Source of the DNA: Beroe forskalii | Taxonomy: Eukaryota; Ctenophora; Nuda; Beroida; Beroidae | NCBI GenBank assembly: GCA_011033025.1 | Contig: WFMF01000518.1 | Location: 53,149-117,148 of the forward strand | DNA length: 64,000 bases | Reading direction: 5' to 3' | Part shown: one piece after another, positions 45,415-55,917 of the stretch | Layout: each line of letters opens with the position of its first letter | Numbering within the stretch: the stretch's first letter is position 1 | Notes under the pieces: generated by a model | Seen by the model: the letters and a program-made list of their open reading frames with translations, nothing else | Told to the model about the DNA's origin: nothing | The model's database searches: none | Program-made: the position numbers and the translations under genes

Positions 45415-48400
45415 ATGGGTAAAATCAAGGACTACTCAACTCCAGTACTTCAAATTAATCTAGGCAAACGTACCTCAGCCACGACCACACTCTTTAGAGA
45501 ATTGACAACTAACAGTCTATGCTTAATTCAAGAGCCTCAGGTCTCTAAAACTAACAGAATGTCTAACGTCCCTAGCAGCCACCGACAGGTCCTTCCTTTC
45601 TCGAAGGAACGATGCAGAGTTGCATGTGTTGTTCCACGCGATCTTTACAAGAAATCTATGATACTAGGTTCTTTCAGCAGCGCAGATAGCATCGTTATCA
45701 GAGTCAGATTTAACGAAAAGATCACTCTCCTCCTCGCCTCTATTTACATGGAGGAGTCTCAGGCACTACCACACGATCTACTTACTAGGCTGAGTATTTT
45801 TGCCGAGAAAGAAAAGCTCCCCCTTATCATAGGGACAGACTCTAATGCTCACCATACGGCCTGGGGTCACCCCTCGTGCAACGCCAGGGGCAGGAATCTA
45901 GTTCAGGCGCTCAGTGCGAATAATCTAGTTATCTGTAATCAGGGTAACCAACCAACCTTTGTTGGACGCAGGGGAAAATCAAATATAGATCTAACCCTGA
46001 CAAACTCCCTAGGTCAAAATCTACTGCGTGAGTGGAAAGTAGCTCCGTACAAATCTCTCTCAGACCACGAGGCTATCTCTTTCAAGCTGACTGCGGGTGA
46101 AACCAAGACGTTTGCTACACGCAGTCTCAAGAAGTGCGACTGGGACCTCTACCAGTCCCTAGTGGAGGCAGAGCTCAGTAGGCGACCATTCTGGTTCCAA
46201 CCAGTATGCTCCCCGTCTGATCTCGACAGAAGGCAGGAGTTTGTCAATGACATTCTCGAACGCAGTTTCAACCAGGCATGCCCCATAGTCCAAAGGAAAA
46301 TTCCAGAGCAACACCCCATGGTGGTCAGCTGAGCTCACCAAAGCGAAGCAGCACACGAAAGCCCTGAAAAGGAAACTTAGGAGGAAGCCCAGCGACAGTA
46401 ACTGGGAGCTGTACAAGGCCGCGAACCGCACCTACACCAACCTCATAAACCAGGGTAAACGATCAGGGTGGCAAAACTTTTGTAACAGTGTCAACTCCAC
46501 ACAAGCGTGGAACAGAGTTAACAAAATCCTCTCATACCAGAACGAAGGTAAACAAGGTTCACTTAACAGTGTCAAAAACAAGGAAGGTGTTCTTACTAAC
46601 TCCCCACAGGAAACATTAGAAGTGCTCAGCGAAGCACTTATCCCAGCTGATGAACCCCAATCCCATTTAGACCCCCCTCCCCCAGACTTAACATCAGTCC
46701 TAAAAATTGTCTCGCCCTCCAGAATTGATAGAGCTATCAAGGAGTTAGAGGCATACAAAGCCCCAGGACCAGATAAGATCAGGAACGAAATGATTACCAA
46801 GGCATGGGATTTTATAAAATCCCCCATTAAAATGATTTTCCATCACTCACTTATGTTAGGATATACCCCATCCTCCTGGCAGGAGACCACAGGCTGTATA
46901 ATTCCCAAACCTCTAAAACCAGACTATACTAACCCCAGATCCTTCAGAATCATCTCCCTCACCTCCAGTTACCAGAAACTACTCGAACGGCTGATTCTTT
47001 GGCACCTGGAGGAAGACGTAGGCATCCCCACAAAGCTCACGAGAAACCAGCACGGCTTCAAGAAAGGAGCATCCACAGAGTCAGCTATTCACAAACTAAC
47101 CAGGAAAATTGAGGACTCCTATGCAAGGGGTCATTATACCCTAGGGGTCTTTCTAGACATAGAGGGAGCCTTCGATAACCTCAGTTTCGAAGCTATCAGA
47201 CATTCCCTCATCGAGGCAGGTATTCCCCACACAGTCGCACATTGGATTTATTCCATGGTCAGTAACCGCTTCATAACTCTAACCCACTGTGAGGTAAGCA
47301 TCAGGAAAAAAGTCACGAAAGGTTGCCCCCAAGGAGGTGTTCTCTCCCCTCTTATCTGGAACCTTGCCCTTAACACCTTTCTTAATAAGCTCGGTATTAA
47401 CTCAGATTTCATTCAGGCCTTTGCCGACGACTTAGTTATCCTCATCAGCGGGTTCTGCAGAGGAACGCTGGGGGAACTCGCTCAGGCACAACTGGACGAC
47501 ATCAACAGCTGGTGCAGGGAGAGCGGCATGAAGCTCAGCGCGGTGAAGACCACAGCAATCCTCTTTACACGCAAGAGGAACACTGAACTTCCCAGGCCGC
47601 TCACGATCGAGGGACGAACCCTGGAACTGTCCAGGGAAGTCCTCTACCTAGGAGTAACTCTCGACAGCAAACTCAACTGGAGCACCCACATCAACAGGAA
47701 ATGTGACCAGGCAATCAAGAACCTACATGCCTGTAAAAGGGCAGTAGGTAAAACGTGGGGTGTCCCACCACAGGGCATGAAGTGGATCTACAACCAGGTT
47801 GTTCTACCAATGCTCACCTACGCAGCGGTTACATGGCAACACACTACAGACAGGAAGTACATCAGCAACAAGCTTGACTCAGTGCAACGAAATGCAGCCA
47901 TCATGATCTGCAGAGGTCTGGGAAGTACTCCGACACCACATCTAGAGGTACTAGCAGGACTTCCTCCAATCAGGTTCAAACTGCAGGAACTTGCCTGCAA
48001 GTCAGCACAGAGACTGAAGTTACAGGAACAATGGGACAATAAGTATATCATTAATTTCAATGAAAAATTTAAATCCCATGCTTTACCAGTTGATAAAGTT
48101 CTTAGGAGTATTCCACTACTTCAATGTGAATTGTTAGATATAACTCAGGAAGTCAAAATTTTAGACCGTAAATTCAGGGTCCAAATGGGTAATAGGGACA
48201 CAGCACTAGAGCGTATTAGGAACATCCGTCCCCATGAATGGACCCTATTCACGGACGGTTCGAAGAATTCATACCTTTCAGGAGCAGGCTTCTGTGTGTT
48301 TAGAGATAACACCGAAGTTCACAGCTCATCTTTTAGACTAGGGTCAATTCCTTCAGTTTACCAATGCGAAGTATATGCAATTAGCATGGCTTGCCAATGG

Positions 48401-49114
48401 GCCCTAGATAACATAAAATGCCAAGGTAACATCCTCTTCTTTTCAGACTCACTGTCAGCACTCCAGGCTATCAACGCTACCAGCACAAAGTCGCAGATGA
48501 TAGCAGACACGATCGCGCTCCTGAATGAACTAGGCTCCACTCACACAGTTCAGTTAGCATGGGTCCCAGGACACGAAGGAATAACAGGAAACGAACGGGC
48601 AGACGAGCTAGCTAGAGAGGGGTCAGACACGGCACCCTACGGTCCCGAGCCTTTCCTTCGCCTGGACAGCTCCACTGTCAACAGGGAACTCAGGAACTAC
48701 TTCAACAGGCAACACTCGAGCTATTTCAAGTCTTTGAACTACAGCCCAAAAGGGGTGGTTCCCTTGGCAGGTTACCTCAGGAAGTTTAAATACAATTTAG
48801 CTTCAAACTCCACCTCCCATCTCAGATGGCTTTCATGGTCATTCTCAGGCCACAGCCCCTTAGCTTACTTTCAGTATAAATGTAACAACTTCTCCTCCCC
48901 CATCTGCCCTAGATGTGACTGGGAGGAAGAAACCACAGAACATTTTTTCTGTTACTGTCCAGCGTACATGACAATCAGGCTAGGGCTTTTTGGGAAATGC
49001 TCACTTACCTACCCAGACCTTTTTAGCTCTAATGTAGATAACATTATTAAGTTTATCAATCTCACAGGTCGTTTCTCCGAAAGTGATCTCTTTGATCCAA
49101 CTAAAAAGTATTAA
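45415..49114 (+). CDS. LINE ORF2: endonuclease, reverse transcriptase, RNase H (one frameshift)
   Basis: Start ATG at 45415. The apurinic-type endonuclease shows QEP, GTDSNAHHTAWG, DLTLTNS and SDHEA. That frame ends at 46330-46332. The protein continues in the next frame from before 46316 (TPWWSAEL), so one indel lies between about 46260 and 46316, likely in the GGAAAATTCC run. Reverse transcriptase blocks: FRIISLTSSYQKLLERLI, QHGFKKGASTESA, FLDIEGAFDN, GCPQGGVLSPLIWN, FADDLVIL, LGVTLDSKLNW. RNase H has LFTDGSKN, the E in YQCEVYAIS, FFSDSLSALQ and WVPGHEGITGNERADEL, i.e. all four acidic positions and the His. The tail CPRCDWEEETTEHFFCYC gives C..C.......H....C. It carries out target-primed reverse transcription in the nucleus. 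Apart from the single frameshift it looks functional. Confidence 0.92.
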
Positions 49115-49380
49115 ACTCCAGACTTCTGCACTCCTAGTGTGCCAGGTACTACACCTTGCGGAACGGTCTCTGCCTTCCCTCTGGATCTTGCTATCTCTTG
49201 GGACTGCATGACGCGAGGTAGCGACGATCATCTAGGCTCCGGGAGGATCGTCGCAGCTTATCATATTGGTAATATAACTATTGTATATCTCAGGGAGCCT
49301 TAGGCTCAGCCAGCAGAGGTTGTTCCTGACGGCACGGTTTGTAGGGCTACGGCCGAATTTACCGTTCCACCCCAAAGTAA
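49115..49380 (+). other. Probable 3' UTR of the LINE
   Basis: Non-coding sequence after the ORF2 stop, with paired GATCGTCG / CGACGATC-like segments (GCGACGATCATC near 49211, GGATCGTCGC near 49243) that could form a stem recognised by the reverse transcriptase. It ends somewhere near GTAAGTAAAAG. Confidence 0.45.
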
Positions 49381-49505
49381 GTAAAAGAAGGACTGTTTAA
49401 AAATTTGTGTCTTAAAATCTTAATACTGAAAGAGTTACCCTATAGATTGGAGGAAAAGGCTTTAATTCTGTTCTCAGTTTTGTGATCAACTGTATTACTA
49501 TTCCA

Positions 49506-49596
49506 CTGTATAATGATCTTTGATGTTATCCTTCATGATATCAAGTCAATGAGATATGAGTGAAACTGAAGGATGATAATGAATGGAGTGAATCTA
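49506..49596 (-). repeat. Right member of the inverted pair bracketing 9.2 kb
   Basis: Reverse complement of 40347-40435 (CTTCATGATATCAAGTCAAT, AATGAATGGAGTGAATCTAA). It ends about 80 bases left of the piggyBac-like element. Confidence 0.8.
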
Positions 49597-49677
49597 ACAA
49601 TTTCACACAAACATTCAAATGTACTGACAGTTTCAGAGTTTAAGATTCCATCTTCAGGATCTTCATGTGAATGTTAA

Positions 49678-52179
49678 CCCATTAGTGCCCAACGTAGCCT
49701 AAAAGCAACAGTTACGTTTTGAGTAATTGTGGCTTCTCTGAATGAGATATTAATTTCGTTTTTTCAACAACACCAGCTCTATTAAATTTCACACACTTCC
49801 TGATCTCGAAATATATCTTTTGGCATCAGGCAACCAGTTAATTGACCAATTAATTTGACCATTTATTTTTGATAGGATTTTCTACCACCTTCAGTAATTG
49901 GGTTAATTGAGGTAGCTAAACCAGATTTTTGATTTTATTGCTGCATACACCTAAATGGTCATTGGACGTGGCATTCAGATGGTCAAAGAATGAACTCATT
50001 AGTCCAAACCAGTCAGGAGATATAAGCATTCAAAGTTCCGATTGCCTTTAGGCAACACTGGGGCTGTTGCCCAAAAGCAACAGTTCTAAATGGGCTAGAA
50101 ACCTCAGAATCATGTTTTATCTGACCGTTTTGCATCGTCTGATTGCTTTATAATTGAGCCAAATTGCAAATTCACTAAGCAGAAGAACGTTATATGCAAC
50201 ATTTGCTAAGTGTTGCTCTTGGGCAACACTGGGAGAAGCTGAAAATTTGCCCAAAATAGCGAAATTAACGGCTTTTTAACAAAAGGCTGATACTATGTAA
50301 TAGAAATCTGTATGCTGCACGTTCAGAAAGGCTAAAATATATAAAAATTGTTGCTTTGTTGCCTCTGGGCAACACCAGGACACCCCATTATATTGTGAGG
50401 CATGGCCTACCACACGCACGCCAATTTAAATAAACATATTGTTCTTTCTGATATAAATGTTTAAATTGTTCGTTCAGCAATGTTAAAATAAACTATATCT
50501 GTTGCCTCTGGGCAACACTGGGATACACTTGTATTTTGGGTCGTTCAGAACTTGACCAGAGTCCTTAATTTTTCAACGGAACCAACATTAATTAAAAACA
50601 TTATAAAAATATATTTAATTATGATTGGCATGTACTGTAATGGTATTTGCTATTGGTGTTAAAAAAGGTCTGTGCACAATAGGCAAGTAAAATTAAAGCT
50701 CCCTATAGATGGTGCAATACTCTTCATAGCCCTGAACGTACAGATTATGAGTAGTAACAGTGTGGAGTTTTCGACTGGATCAGGTGAGAGATCTAGCAAT
50801 AGCAGAAAAACTGACAAAAATACCATCAAGTGGGTTCCACCTGCATTTGCATGTCCTGTAAGAGTCTATAAACAACCTTCACTCATTTCTACACATTACG
50901 TCTATTCAGCTTTCACTTTTCAGACTTCAGGACATTGCATACCTAATCACAAATTACTGAAATGACGAAAGTCTCCTTATAAAATGCCTAACTGTGGCCA
51001 TGTTGAGCCTATCTGTGTCTGTAAACATCCAGTTGCAACTTTCAAGGGGCAATCCATAACCCAAGCACACAACGGAAACTTAACGAATATTCATTATTCA
51101 CCTGTGTATAATTACTATTGGCTATACAGTATACCTGAGGTGCCTATAAATCCACGATCCTTTTCACAATCATCTAACCATTCTTTTTAAGGAAAATGTA
51201 AACTCTGAAGGTCAGTCAGAGCCATTTTGCAAGCTCGGAGTTATGTAAATAGAGTGCGCTTCAATGCTTCAATGGGGGTAACGGTCATGTCAAGGCAGAA
51301 CTCATCCAGTAACTCATGCAGTATCCAGTAACTCATGCAGTAAGGGACATAATTCTATGTTAACTAAAGTCCATTTGAATAATAATAATTATTACGATCC
51401 AGTTTTCTAATAGACCCCAATGGCCTTATCTATGAAGATTATCTGTCTTTTCAATCTACAGCCAGGGGTCAGTGCAAAGAAGGTCCTGCCAATGCATAAA
51501 ATTCCAACATGCAGTTTTATAGAAATGTATTTTGGAGCAAAATTTATCATGTTGAATCCTGGTGTTGCCTAGAAGCAACAATAATCTTTGAAATTTTATG
51601 CCAGACTTCACATCTATAGAAGTATAGACATCTAGCACACCAAATAAGGCAAGAAAATAACCATTCTCGTAGTTGGTAGTTGAAAATATTGTCGCATGAT
51701 GCTATAAAATCCAGGCATAGTGTTGCCTAAAAGCAACAGCATTTATGGAAATCATCCCATATTTAATGATTATATATGTTTAAAGGCATATTGTTTCCGT
51801 CCACACGTGATATGAATGTCCAAGAACGTGAAATAAATAGTTAAATGTCATTCTCCCCAGTGTTGCCTGTGGGCAACAGTACGTTTTTGAGGCTTTGGGT
51901 TCCCGTGAGTATTGCATATGATTTCCATTTCCATCTGTGGCTACTTGCTCAGTAGAATAAACCATAAATTCACTTTTTAGATACCAAATATTGAGAGATA
52001 AAGTAATGTTTCCCCAAGGCAACAGCCCAGTGTTGCCCGAAAGCAACAGGTTCATAACTCGAAAACTACTGAAGTACCAGTATTGGGATTTTAAACTTAG
52101 TCATTGTGGCCCAGTGTGGTTCGGAAAATAAACATGTTATATAAAATACTCTGCCAGTTTTTCCTTGGGCACTAATGGG
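49678..52179. mobile_element. 2.5-kb non-autonomous piggyBac-like element
   Basis: It begins CCCATTAGTGCCCAA and ends with the exact inverse TTGGGCACTAATGGG (15-base terminal inverted repeat). TTAA is at both edges (49674-49677, 52180-52183), the hallmark of piggyBac target choice. No transposase frame is present; the two frames of 68-97 codons (50672-50965, 50984-51190) resemble nothing I know. A palindromic motif of the GTTGCC..GGCAAC type recurs about nine times: on the left as GGCAACACTGGG (near 50051, 50222, 50369, 50510), on the right inverted as CCCAGTGTTGCC (near 51556, 51718, 51857, 52027), so the array mirrors the terminal repeats. These are candidate transposase-binding sites. Confidence 0.9.
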
Positions 52180-53635
52180 TTAATCATCCTGAGTAAAAGC
52201 AGGAAAAATATTATTATTATTACAATCCAAGATCTTACCTATAAAGGTGTATTGGTATATTACAAACATATCAAAGTAGTGCAAACTGATTTTATATTTC
52301 AAGGATCAAAACAGGAGATGGAAGAGACAAAACTGAAAATCATCAGTGGTTACCCTACAGATGTAAGGTCCTCCCAGCTCCCCTGTCAACTACAATGTCT
52401 ACATCATCATCATTTTGTTTACTTACTTAGAGAGAACACGGAGGTTTCTGCCCACTGTACCTCTCACAGTTTACAACTGCAAGGCTGGGCCACCTGGAAC
52501 TCCAGAATTTCGAGCATCACAGTTCAGAGAGGGAGCAGAGGAATGACATAGAAGTAATTAATTCGACTAAGTTTGAGAAAGACAAAATTTGCTTTTTGAA
52601 ATTTCAAAATCAGATGAAAATAGATACCAAATTAGTGAACGACTGAAAAAATGAGTTCGGGTATTACAGAGATCACAATCATTATCATTAAATCAATGCC
52701 ATGATAGTGAATGATCTGTTAAGTAAAAGACCTTAGAAATTGAACTGTGTTTACTATTAAGGATTGCTATGAAAAGGCAATGGCTCTTGGATGTTGGCAT
52801 CTCTTGCATACTGAATAAGTACCATAGACACCTAGGCCTAAACTAGGATCAGTCGATTAAGAAATCAAGATCTCAGATCAATTATCCTACCCTGAAGCCT
52901 GAAACAACTACTCAATTTTCCTTTTTTTTTTTTTTTTTTTTTTTTTTTTCCTTGCTATCCTCCCAAAACCTCCAAACCATCCTCCGATTAATACCCAGAT
53001 TAATCTCAACCCTGTATTAACTTAGCAAACCAACAATTTTGCTATTCAGTTAATCTGCAAGGCTGTGTCCTTTCAGTAAAAATATCTCTATCTGTACTAT
53101 ATCTGTACTCTTGAAGTTCTTGAAATTTCTGTTTAAAAAGGGTGCCATTGAAAACGATATTTGAGATTTCATACCAGATTTATTTATTACTGTGTTTTTC
53201 AATAAAGAAGTTCTGTAAGCTATAAAGATTAATCTTTGTTTCACTAATCTAATCTTTGTTTCACTTGATGTAATCCCTATTACATATGTGCAGGTAGACA
53301 ACCAATAGAATGGATTAATGGAATGTTCCATAAATATACCTACATGAAATAGTTCCAGGCATCGTCTGGCATAGATTTAATAAAAGCTTAAATAAATGCT
53401 TCTGGACAAAGCCAGGAATAAAAAATTGTCCTTCCAGAGAAGAAGTTCTTCCAAGGAATCATTCGAATCAAGTTTTAAAACTTATCTATCCAATTTTTTT
53501 TGAAAATCTCCAAAGAGAATGAAATAGTATAAATATATTCTAAGAAAGCACTAGAGGTGCATCGCCAATAGTGTATCACAATCCAAAATAGCATTTGATG
53601 TTGAAGTTAAGAAGTTTGATAAACACTTATTTTTA

Positions 53636-53721
53636 TTGCCAGACGTTGTCTGCCCCATGCGAGTCGGGGCGGCGTGCGCGCGCTTCGCCCGCGCGAGGGG
53701 GCCAGGCAACGCCTGGCAAGA
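53636..53721. repeat. 86-bp GC-rich fold-back
   Basis: TTGCCAGACGTTGTCTGCCCC at the left is the near-inverse of GGGGCCAGGCAACGCCTGGCAA at the right, with CGCGCGC sequence in the loop. Likely a tiny fold-back element. Confidence 0.7.
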
Positions 53722-53781
53722 TTTTTCGAGCATACCAATTTGTCACTAAACACCAAGCTTAAGGTACAAAACTGATTGTTG

Positions 53782-53939
53782 CCCTAACCAGGACCCTGGT
53801 TACGCGCACGGAGTGCGCGGCGCGGCAAGCGTTTCGCGACGCCCCTGGTTAGGGGAAAACTGATTGCTGAATGCCCCATGCCATTTAAACTTCATCCCAC
53901 CAGATTGCCGCGCCGCGCACTCCGTTCACGTAACCAGGG
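53782..53939. repeat. Nested CpG-rich inverted repeats
   Basis: CCCTAACCAGG (53782) pairs with CCTGGTTAGGG (53844). CCCTGGTTACG..GGAGTGCGCGGCGCGG (from 53794) pairs with the inverse block at about 53907-53939. A GCGCGGCGCGGCGC patch follows at 53952. Confidence 0.7.
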
Positions 53940-54689
53940 ACCCAGGGTCCTGCGCGGCGCGGCGCATTATTTGCTGGGACGTTTAAGTACGGCGCGGCAG
54001 ATGCTATGGAGCTCAGGATGCTTTGTTAAGATTTAATTAACCAAGGAGTTATATCTTAAATCAACAGTATTTATGCCCTATTTGGCAGTACGAATATATT
54101 ATCAATTATTCGGACTGTATTATCTATCATTATGAAATTTGTTTTTTTTCGTTAAAAAACTTTTTTCTTATAAAAAAATAAGATGCTATATTGTCGACTG
54201 TCGTACAATATAATCTCACGATGGTCTGTCAACGACCGACAAAGGCTATATAGTAAGTTAATTTAGGTGAATAAAATCAGTCTTTTTAGTGGAAGCTAAT
54301 GTTTTGATATAATGAAAGGAAGTGTGATGGTTTAATACCATAATTTATTCTATTCTATTCTATTCTATTCTTGAAGAATGTTTTATTTGTGGTTCAAATA
54401 GTTGAATTACTGTAACCAGTGCCCTCTTTTGATCATATTCCACTTGGCCGTTTTGCCATGAGCATCTGGTTACATGATAGAAAATAAATTTCTTTCTCTA
54501 AAATTTCTTTCTCTAAGTTTAATAAAATCTATAAATTACATTTGTAGCAGTAGAATACAGATGTGGAAGCAGAAAATTGATTTCCATGTAATTAAATAAT
54601 ATTTTGATTTAGGACAACAAACTGGGGCTAGAGCAGCATAGTACCTGAAATATTCATGCATTAGTCTGGCAAAGGACCCACACTTAGCC

Positions 54690-55690
54690 TGAACAAAACC
54701 AGTGCCAAACCTGCATTGGACTAGCACAAAACCTGCATCATTGCATCAAAAGGGCACTAGACCTTCATAAGAGCTCAGTTACAGTCCAGTTGGATCATGC
54801 CACCCAGTGATCTGCTAGATGAAGGGAGATGAAAGCCGACCTAATCTGCAGGCAAGCCTTGACTTGGTTTGCAGTCTGTTTGAAGCCACAAGTGTTTGTG
54901 GAATTCCAGACCTGTGTGGTCCAGGACTGGGTTCTGCTCTCAGCCCAGGATATAACCTGGCAGTCAGGTGGCCTAAAAACCACCCAGGAGTTCATGCCCT
55001 TGGCCTAGTGTATAGGGAAGTCTCCATGCTCTGCATGACTGCCACTAGCCTAGTTGATTTAACCGACCATGGCCATTTTACTAAGACTACTAAGACCTGC
55101 ATTAGAGTGACACAGGACCTGAATTAGACTGGTGGCGGTGCACTACAGTGGATTATAATTTTCTTGTTTTCCTCAGGACTTACTCTACAATGGTTCAAAT
55201 CCTGCGTGAAACTGGTGCCAAACCTGCATCCAAATGGTGTTGGCCTACATTAAAACCATGCCAAACGTGCATGAAACAATGCCAAACCTGCATAGTTTAA
55301 TCAGCACCTAATCTGGATTGAATGCACAAATTATATGAGACCTGCATTGGGATAGCTGTAATGTGCATTGGACCAGTTCTATTCCTGTGCTTAACCAGTG
55401 CTGGACCTGCACCAAACAGCACTAGACCTGCATTAGAGTGGCACAAAACCTATATTAGACTTGTAGGTACAGGGCCAAACCTGCATTAGACCTGCATGAA
55501 ATGGTGCTAAATAATTGTTATCAATTGATATTGATCAAGTTGGTGAGAGATTAGAGATTAGAGTGGGATAGAGATTGGTTGAATACCATTGTGCTAACTT
55601 TACATTACTTTACTTTGCACCTGCACAAGATTGGCACAAGACCTGCATTGAACTGGTGCCAAACCAGATTAGACTGGCACTTGGACAAAG
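54690..55690. repeat. Degenerate tandem repeat around ACCTGCATTAGACTGGCAC
   Basis: Segments close to AAACCTGCATTAGACTGGCA recur irregularly about every 25-60 bases over 1 kb, ending shortly before the Tec kinase start. There is no conserved reading frame. It may be an old minisatellite. Confidence 0.6.
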
Positions 55691-55917
55691 TGGAAAATGG
55701 ATCTCTGCTCCTCCAATCTTCATGCAACAAACATAATGTTAAATCCCAAAAAATGATCTCATTGTTTCAAATCACTGATCCTATGATTGCTTGGGCAAAG
55801 TTAAAATATGGTCAAAAATGAGTTCGCTCATCCTTTATTGATTCATAACTTATCAATCAAATTTGAGGTTATGAGAGATGTTGTGGACAATGGTTGATGA
55901 ACTGAGCCCTCACTGTT

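Larger units (their letters stand above)
44240..49380 (+). mobile_element. Non-LTR retrotransposon (LINE) with RNase H, nearly full-length
   Basis: Two ORFs in the LINE order: ORF1, then ORF2 with endonuclease, reverse transcriptase, RNase H and a terminal CCHC-type motif. The RNase H domain places it among I-group clades (I, Ingi, LOA, R1-like, Nimb and relatives); the exact clade is not decided. The 5' end is taken near the ORF1 start. The 3' UTR follows 49114 and seems to run to about 49380. No poly(A) tail or target duplication was confirmed, so both ends are approximate. Confidence 0.85.
52184..54640. other. Non-coding stretch with poly(T) and GC-rich palindromes
   Basis: No gene recognised. 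52922-52949 is a run of about 28 T. 54345-54371 is an ATTCT pentanucleotide repeat. The GC-rich fold-backs at 53636-53939 are listed separately. The open frame 52165-52551 starts inside the piggyBac end and has no recognisable domain. Confidence 0.5.

Noticed and set aside
50042..52050. CRISPR-like array of palindromic repeats
   Set aside because: Spacing is irregular, orientation is mirrored, and the motif lies inside a piggyBac-like element of an animal genome.
52165..52551. 128-codon frame
   Set aside because: It begins inside the piggyBac end, has no domain or splice context, and shows no match I can recognise.
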